Shown piece by piece: positions 6,900 to 10,691 of a stretch of DNA of 10,691 nt. The translations under genes were made by a program, and so were the position numbers. Source of the DNA: Marivivens sp. (GTDB lineage: Bacteria; Pseudomonadota; Alphaproteobacteria; Rhodobacterales; Rhodobacteraceae); the NCBI GenBank assembly GCA_024642185.1, contig JAHEBR010000058.1, forward strand, positions 1 to 10,691. Reading direction: 5' to 3'. Every line of letters begins with the position of its first letter. The stretch's first letter is position 1. A model generated the notes under the pieces. It had not been told where the DNA came from, searched no databases, and saw only the letters and a list, made by a program, of their open reading frames with translations.

Positions 6900-7625
6900 T
6901 CAGACGAAGAACTGGCCGCCGTTCGCGGAAATCGTCGAGCCGGTGATAAAGCCTGCGTCATCCGAGGCAAGGAAGGCCACGATCCGCGCGATCTCTTCCG
7001 GCTCGCCAAGGCGGCCCACGGGGATCTGCGGGATAATCCGCTCGTTCAGAACCTTCTCGTCAATCGCGCGGACCATCTCGGTGCCGATATAGCCCGGGCA
7101 AATCGCGTTGACGGTGATACCGGCGCGTGCGCCTTCCTGCGCCAGCGCCTTGGTCATCCCCAGATCGCCGGCCTTGGCAGCGGAGTAGTTGGCTTGCCCC
7201 GCCTGCCCCTTCTGGCCGTTGATCGACGAGATGTTGATGACGCGGCCAAACTTGCGATCCCGCATCCCCGACCAGAGTGGGTGTGTCATGTTGAAAACGC
7301 CGGAAAGGTTGGTGTCGATCACCTCTTTCCACTGTTGCGGGGTCATTTTGTGGAACATCGCGTCGCGGGTGATGCCCGCGTTGTTTACGAGGATCTCGAC
7401 CGGCCCCAGATCGGCCTCGACCTTGGCGATGCCAGCGGCGCAGGCGTCGTAGTCGGCCACCGACCATTTATAGGTCTTGATACCGGTTTCCGCGGTGAAG
7501 GCGGCTGCGGCGTCATCGTTGCCGGCATAGTTGGCGGCGACGGTATAGCCAGCATTCTTGAGCGCGATTGAGATCGCGGCACCGATGCCCCGCGAACCCC
7601 CAGTAACCAATGCAACGCGAGACAT
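6900..7625 (-). CDS. phaB: Acetoacetyl-CoA reductase (NADPH)
   Basis: PhaB reduces acetoacetyl-CoA to (R)-3-hydroxybutyryl-CoA, the monomer for polyhydroxybutyrate synthase, in the cytosol. It is a 241-residue short-chain dehydrogenase/reductase, the usual size. Visible are the nucleotide-binding motif TGGSRGIG (8-15), NNAG (81-84), the catalytic serine in NISSINGQKGQAGQ (S133/S134) and the YSAAK motif with Y147 and K151; GQKGQAGQANYSAAKAG is diagnostic of PhaB rather than FabG. The C-terminal ISANGGQFF also fits PhaB. The ATG at 7625 has AAGGAG seven bases upstream (+ strand 7633-7638). It follows phaA on the same strand after a 104-base gap that contains direct and inverted repeats and may carry its own promoter. 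A strong terminator follows it. Confidence 0.96.
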   Translation of the reverse strand: MSRVALVTGGSRGIGAAISIALKNAGYTVAANYAGNDDAAAAFTAETGIKTYKWSVADYDACAAGIAKVEADLGPVEILVNNAGITRDAMFHKMTPQQWKEVIDTNLSGVFNMTHPLWSGMRDRKFGRVINISSINGQKGQAGQANYSAAKAGDLGMTKALAQEGARAGITVNAICPGYIGTEMVRAIDEKVLNERIIPQIPVGRLGEPEEIARIVAFLASDDAGFITGSTISANGGQFFV

Positions 7626-7640
7626 ATCGATTCTCCTTAA

Positions 7641-7673
7641 AATTATCTGCGCAATCTAATTATCTTGGCAATC
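7641..7673. repeat. Tandem direct repeat in the phaA-phaB gap (possible operator)
   Basis: Two 16-base copies, AATTATCTGCGCAATC (7641-7656) and AATTATCTTGGCAATC (7658-7673), agree at 14 of 16 positions and repeat with a period of 17 bases. On the transcribed strand each reads GATTGCNNAGATAATT. They lie just upstream of the phaB ribosome site (7633-7638), where a repressor or the phaB promoter would be expected. The two copies also supply TTGC-type and GATAAT-type promoter-like hexamers. The function is inferred from position only. Confidence 0.6.
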
Positions 7674-7674
7674 A

Positions 7675-7701
7675 GCGCAACGCAATAAAATTACGCTGCG
7701 C
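7675..7701. repeat. Inverted repeat in the phaA-phaB gap
   Basis: GCGCAACG (7675-7682) and CGCTGCGC (7694-7701) flank an AT-rich 11-base centre. On the minus-strand transcript all eight pairs form, one being G-U. It could be an operator, or a hairpin in the phaA-phaB message that stabilises the phaA 3' end. No T-tract follows the stem, so I do not call it an intrinsic terminator. Confidence 0.5.
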
Positions 7702-7729
7702 TGCCGCATAAACTTGTCGCTAAAACGCG

Positions 7730-8905
7730 TTACGGGCGCTCGAGGCACATGGCGACACCCATGCCGCCACCGATGCACAGGGTGGCAAGGCCACGCTTAG
7801 CGCCGCGGCGCTTCATCTCGAACAGAAGGGTGTTGAGGATGCGTGCGCCCGATGCGCCGATCGGGTGGCCGATGGCAATCGCGCCGCCGTTCACGTTGAC
7901 GATGGCCGGATCCCAACCCATGTCCTTGTTCACGGCACAGGCCTGCGCGGCGAAGGCTTCATTGGCCTCGACGAGATCGAGATCGCTGGCCTTCCAGCCC
8001 GCCTTCTCGAGCGCCTTGCGCGAGGCCATGACCGGGCCGACACCCATGATCGCCGGATCAAGGCCGGCGGTCGCGTAAGAGACGATGCGGGCGAGCGGTT
8101 CGATACCGCGGCGCTCGGCTTCCTTGTCGGTCATCATCAGGGCGGCGGCAGCGCCATCGTTGAGGCCCGAGGCGTTAGCGGCGGTCACCGAGCCGTCTTT
8201 GACGAAGGCGGGGCGCAGCTTCTGCATGGCGTCGATGGTCGCGCCGTGGCGAATGTATTCGTCGGCATCAACCACGATGTCGCCCTTGCGGGTCTTGACC
8301 GTGAAGGCCGCGATCTCGTCCACGAAACGTCCGGCCTTCTGCGCGGCTTCCGCCTTGTTCTGGCTGGCAACGGCGAATTCGTCCTGCATATCGCGGCTGA
8401 TCTGCCATTTGTTGGCGACGTTCTCGGCGGTCTGGCCCATGTGGTAGCCGTTGAACGCATCCCACAGGCCGTCGCGGATCATCGTGTCGATATAGCTCAC
8501 GTCGCCCATCTTCACGCCAGCGCGCAGGTGGGCGCAGTGGGTCGAGAGAGACATACTCTCCTGCCCACCGGCGGCGACAATCGACGCATCGCCAAGCTGG
8601 ATGTGCTGGGCGGCGAGCGCCACGGCGCGCAGGCCCGAGCCGCAAACCTGATTGATGCCCCAAGCGGCGCTTTCGATAGGAAGGCCCGCGCGGATATGCG
8701 CCTGACGCGCCGGGTTTTGGCCCTGACCCGCGGTCAGAACCTGACCGAGGATCGTCTCGCTGACATCGGCCTTGTCGATACCGGCGCGGGCGACAACGGC
8801 CTCGAGAACGGCAGCGCCGAGCTCATGCGCAGGTGTGTTGGCAAAAGCGCCGGTGAAGCTGCCCACAGCGGTGCGGGCCGCAGAGGCGATAACGACGTTG
8901 GTCAT
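7730..8905 (-). CDS. phaA: Acetyl-CoA acetyltransferase (beta-ketothiolase)
   Basis: PhaA condenses two acetyl-CoA into acetoacetyl-CoA, the first step of polyhydroxybutyrate synthesis (reversible; also used in degradation). From ATG 8905 the enzyme is 391 residues, the standard length for biosynthetic thiolases. The start is canonical (TNVVIASAARTAVGSF). The acyl-accepting cysteine is C88 in NQVCGSGLRA, with the NEAFAAQ motif (from about N316), H347 in GHPIGASG and the second catalytic cysteine C377 in CIGGGMGVA. A GAGG ribosome site lies eight bases before the ATG. The frame stays open for 21 more codons to 8968, but those residues precede the universal thiolase N-terminus and are rejected. 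It is followed by phaB on the same strand; a candidate promoter lies about 80 bases upstream. Confidence 0.97.
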   Translation of the reverse strand: MTNVVIASAARTAVGSFTGAFANTPAHELGAAVLEAVVARAGIDKADVSETILGQVLTAGQGQNPARQAHIRAGLPIESAAWGINQVCGSGLRAVALAAQHIQLGDASIVAAGGQESMSLSTHCAHLRAGVKMGDVSYIDTMIRDGLWDAFNGYHMGQTAENVANKWQISRDMQDEFAVASQNKAEAAQKAGRFVDEIAAFTVKTRKGDIVVDADEYIRHGATIDAMQKLRPAFVKDGSVTAANASGLNDGAAAALMMTDKEAERRGIEPLARIVSYATAGLDPAIMGVGPVMASRKALEKAGWKASDLDLVEANEAFAAQACAVNKDMGWDPAIVNVNGGAIAIGHPIGASGARILNTLLFEMKRRGAKRGLATLCIGGGMGVAMCLERP

Positions 8906-8983
8906 GCGGAAATCCTCTTCTATCCAAGCCAAGGCGGGAGGGCGTCTTGAAATGCCAGACGGGGCCAACCCGCGATCGAAGCC

Positions 8984-9012
8984 TGTTTAGGGAGTCTTAT
9001 GCTGCGGGGCAA
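8984..9012 (-). promoter_or_regulatory. Candidate promoter for phaA(B)
   Basis: On the minus strand TTGCCC (9012-9007) and TAAACA (8989-8984) are 17 bases apart, placing a transcription start near 8977 and a leader of about 70 bases before phaA. It falls in the 155-base gap between the EAL gene and phaA; no clear terminator for the EAL gene is seen in that gap. Assigned by eye. Confidence 0.4.
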
Positions 9013-9060
9013 TCTGAATGGGCCTTCCCCCGCCTTCGCACCTGCAGCATTGCGTTTTGG

Positions 9061-9867
9061 TCACAGTTTCGCAAGCGGCGGGCCAAAGAATTGGCCGCTC
9101 ATGCAGTCGATCCCCAACTCGAGCAATTTCGAAGCTTCTTGCGGGATTTCTACGCAGGGGGCGACTGTAAACATCTCAAACTGTTGGGCGATGGAAACAA
9201 GCGCGCCTACAACAACCTGATTATCCGGATCGGTCTCGATGCCCTTCACAAAGGAGCGATCTATCGACACCAGATCGAAATGAAAGCGGCGCAGATATTG
9301 GAAGTTCGTGGCCCCCGAGCCAAAACGACCAAGCGCGAAGGCAACGCCTTGACCCTGCATTTCCGCCATAAAGCGCCCTACGACCTCGTGAAGGGCCATA
9401 ACCGACGGTTCGTCCATTTCCAGGATAAGCCGCTCGCCAAGATATGGGTTGGAGCCCAGCCCAGCTTCAAGTTCTTGCCTCCAACGCGTGTCGGCCAAGG
9501 ATCGCGCAGACGATGGCACCGCGAGCCGGATATCCGGCCGAGCCTTAAGGGTTTCGATGCCAAGTTTGAGCGCGACCGTATCCAGATCCCTGCCGAGAAG
9601 TTCTTTTTCTGCCCGTCCTGCATAGGAGGCCCGCGCGATCGGCTTGGAATATTCGTCGCGAAGACTCAAGTTCGCGCCATAGAAAGCAAGGCTGACCTGA
9701 TCGCCCGTGGCATAGACCGGATGATATTCGAGAGTGGCCCGTCGCTCAAACAAGGCGGCTTCGGCCGCGGAATAACCATCCCTGAATTCAGTCCAGTCCG
9801 GACTTTCGGTCGGATACCCTGTCCCACCATCTGCGGGTTCCAATATTTCCTGTCGGCTATGTTGCAT
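9061..9867 (-). CDS. Degenerate EAL-domain protein, probably without phosphodiesterase activity
   Basis: A 268-residue protein; residues about 40-265 align by eye with the EAL domain of cyclic-di-GMP phosphodiesterases. Recognisable landmarks are LEYHPVYATGDQVSL (start of the domain), LILEMDEPSV (147-156, usually E-x-T-E), YLRRFHFDLVSIDRSFVKGI (191-210) and the C-terminal SGQFFGPPLAK. Most catalytic positions are changed: the EAL tripeptide reads YGA (63-65), the usual asparagine of the VNLS-type strand is P118 (AVPSS), the DDFGTG metal loop is GRFGSG (180-185), and AEGVE is APCVE (236-240). An inactive domain that senses c-di-GMP or acts as an adaptor is therefore likely. No other domain, signal peptide or membrane segment is evident; residues 1-38 look disordered. 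The ATG at 9867 lacks a good ribosome site, and no other usual start codon exists before the upstream in-frame TAA. Confidence 0.82.
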   Translation of the reverse strand: MQHSRQEILEPADGGTGYPTESPDWTEFRDGYSAAEAALFERRATLEYHPVYATGDQVSLAFYGANLSLRDEYSKPIARASYAGRAEKELLGRDLDTVALKLGIETLKARPDIRLAVPSSARSLADTRWRQELEAGLGSNPYLGERLILEMDEPSVMALHEVVGRFMAEMQGQGVAFALGRFGSGATNFQYLRRFHFDLVSIDRSFVKGIETDPDNQVVVGALVSIAQQFEMFTVAPCVEIPQEASKLLELGIDCMSGQFFGPPLAKL

Positions 9868-9926
9868 GGCAAAACCCCGCTGTGCCGGAGCATCATCTCC
9901 AATTCGTCCTAATCGCCGGTAAACAA

Positions 9927-9954
9927 TTGCCTCAGCGGCACATTAATCTAGGGT
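9927..9954 (+). promoter_or_regulatory. Candidate promoter for tag
   Basis: TTGCCT (9927-9932) and TAGGGT (9949-9954) are 16 bases apart; the -10 is identical to the one proposed for the TPR-ispE transcript (1076-1081), and both sit in TCTAGGGT. Transcription would begin near 9961, leaving a leader of about 12 bases that just includes the ribosome site. This lies in the divergent gap between the EAL gene and tag. Confidence 0.4.
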
Positions 9955-9962
9955 TTGCGCAT

Positions 9963-9967
9963 GGAGG
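9963..9967 (+). promoter_or_regulatory. Ribosome binding site deciding the tag start
   Basis: GGAGG at 9963-9967 is five bases before ATG 9973. It overlaps the competing ATG at 9961, so initiation at 9973 is favoured. This also gives the conserved family N-terminus (MxRCGW). Confidence 0.8.
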
Positions 9968-9972
9968 CAAAC

Positions 9973-10518
9973 ATGGCGCGATGCGGCTGGGCAGGGCCCG
10001 AAGACATTTACATCGACTATCACGATACCGAATGGGGTGTGCCGGAGTATGACAGCCGCGCGCTTTGGGAGAAGCTGATCCTCGATGGTTTTCAGGCCGG
10101 GCTTTCGTGGATCACCATCCTGAAAAAGCGCGACAATTTCCGCGCCGCTTTCGCGGGCTTCGATCCCGAGGTCATCGCCGGATGGGGCGAGGCGGAGGTC
10201 GAGCGCCTCTTGCAGGATGCCGGCATCATCCGCTCGCGCGCCAAGATCGAGGCGACCATCGGCAATGCCCGTGCCTATCTGGAAATCCCCGATTTCTCGG
10301 AATTCTGCTGGAGCTATGTGGGCGGCGCGCCGGTCGTCAACCGCTGGGGCAGCCTTGCGGAAGTCCCAGCATCGACACCGTTATCGGAGCGCTTTTCCAA
10401 AGACCTCAAGAAAGCGGGCTTCAAGTTCTGCGGGCCGACCATCGTCTATGCGTGGATGCAGGCGGTGGGCATGGTGAATGATCACCTGATCACCTGCCCC
10501 CGCCACAGCGCGGTCTGA
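9973..10518 (+). CDS. tag: DNA-3-methyladenine glycosylase I
   Basis: Tag removes 3-methyladenine from alkylated DNA, starting base-excision repair in the cytoplasm. From ATG 9973 the protein has 181 residues (E. coli Tag 187). The start MARCGWAGPEDIYIDYHDTEWGV shows the zinc ligands C4 and H17 and the base-pocket residues Y16 and W21; the C-terminal H171 and C175 (NDHLITCP) complete the zinc site. QAGLSWITILKKR (41-53) is the family signature, and the DNA-binding helix-hairpin-helix region follows (VERLLQDAGIIRSRAKI). The residue matching E. coli E38, which contacts the flipped base, is aspartate (D38 in LDGFQAG), a conservative change. The start is fixed by GGAGG at 9963-9967; the open frame also contains an ATG at 9961 and a TTG at 9955. 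The stop codon directly abuts that of the convergent moaE gene. Confidence 0.95.
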   Translation: MARCGWAGPEDIYIDYHDTEWGVPEYDSRALWEKLILDGFQAGLSWITILKKRDNFRAAFAGFDPEVIAGWGEAEVERLLQDAGIIRSRAKIEATIGNARAYLEIPDFSEFCWSYVGGAPVVNRWGSLAEVPASTPLSERFSKDLKKAGFKFCGPTIVYAWMQAVGMVNDHLITCPRHSAV

Positions 10519-10691
10519 TCACCAGCGGTCGAGCGCCGCCTCGTCTTCGTCGCGGGCCTCGACCCATTCGGCACCATCGCGCGTCAGCTCCTTCTTCCAG
10601 AAAGGCGCGCGGCTCTTGAGATAATCCATCAGATATTCCGCTGCCTGAAAGGCATCGACGCGGTGTCGGGATGCAGTGGCGACCATCATGA
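10519..10691 (-). CDS. moaE: Molybdopterin synthase catalytic subunit, 3' end
   Basis: The last 56 codons of a minus-strand gene that continues beyond the right edge. MoaE is the large subunit of molybdopterin synthase: with thiocarboxylated MoaD it inserts the dithiolene sulfurs into precursor Z in molybdenum cofactor synthesis. The visible residues include VATASRHRVDAFQAAEYLMD and the family's active-site segment SRAPFWKKE, with the conserved lysines, then GAEWVEARDEDEAALDRW at the C-terminus, typical of alphaproteobacterial MoaE. The stop codon (+ strand 10519-10521) begins at the base after the tag stop codon, so the two convergent genes have no gap between them. The usual partner moaD would be expected upstream, outside the window; the start is not visible. 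Confidence 0.93.
   Translation of the reverse strand, partial: MMVATASRHRVDAFQAAEYLMDYLKSRAPFWKKELTRDGAEWVEARDEDEAALDRW

Noticed and set aside
7637..7670. TTGCCA-N18-GATAAT as the phaB promoter
   Set aside because: It would start transcription inside or after the phaB ribosome site, leaving no usable leader; other spacings in the repeat region are 15 bases or poor matches, so no specific promoter is called.
7865..8950. 361-codon open frame on the plus strand
   Set aside because: Antisense to phaA, whose thiolase motifs are complete; the translation resembles only a shadow of it.
9666..9902. Short minus-strand frame beginning just after a GGAG at the 5' side of the EAL gene
   Set aside because: The GGAG-ATGATG arrangement looks like a start, but the frame is out of register with the EAL domain and its product has no recognisable features.
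8947..9912. 321-codon open frame on the plus strand
   Set aside because: It is antisense to the EAL gene. The EAL frame has recognisable domain landmarks and this one does not.
10479..10523. Three copies of TGATCACC near the tag 3' end
   Set aside because: Two are in ordinary tag codons and the third spans the junction of the stop codons; the 8-base match around a palindromic TGATCA is compatible with chance.

Overview
The window looks like a stretch of chromosomal core genome from an alphaproteobacterium, most likely a member of the Rhodobacterales (Rhodobacter/Paracoccus/Roseobacter relatives). The reasons are the high GC content, the strong codon-position GC bias that creates long antisense shadow frames, -10 elements of the TAGGGT kind, and the gene set: ETF-ubiquinone oxidoreductase, a TPR protein joined to ispE, a long-chain polyprenyl diphosphate synthase of the ubiquinone pathway, and a phaA-phaB pair for polyhydroxybutyrate. 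This lineage assignment is inference from gene content; no rRNA or other marker is present. I see no mobile elements, tRNAs, rRNAs, CRISPR arrays or phage genes.

Layout, left to right. (1) 1-995, +: 3' part of ETF-QO, closed by a good intrinsic terminator. (2) 1120-3652, +: an exported TPR protein whose end overlaps ispE by 11 bases. (3) 3645-4643, -: a long-chain polyprenyl diphosphate synthase, converging on ispE with an 8-base overlap of the two 3' ends. (4) 4699-5666, +: a DUF2007 protein translationally coupled (GTGA overlap) to a TrmN6-type methyltransferase, divergent from the synthase. (5) 5786-5950, +: a small DUF465/YdcH coiled-coil protein. (6) 5962-6828, -: a DMT-family exporter resembling YddG. 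(7) 6900-8905, -: phaB preceded by phaA, with a strong terminator after phaB and a structured 104-base gap between the two genes. (8) 9061-9867, -: an EAL-domain protein whose catalytic signature has decayed. (9) 9973-10518, +: 3-methyladenine DNA glycosylase I. (10) 10519-10691, -: the 3' end of moaE, whose stop codon directly abuts that of tag.

Functional threads. IspE (MEP pathway) supplies isoprenoid precursors and the adjacent synthase makes the ubiquinone side chain; ETF-QO reduces ubiquinone with electrons from acyl-CoA dehydrogenases. PhaA and PhaB turn acetyl-CoA into 3-hydroxybutyryl-CoA for carbon storage. The remaining genes are housekeeping or poorly characterised.

I did not find a convincing new multi-gene system. 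The points most worth a second look are a 17-base-period tandem repeat plus an inverted repeat in the phaA-phaB gap, the degenerate EAL protein upstream of phaA, and the DUF2007-methyltransferase coupling. No gap between genes exceeds about 160 bases.
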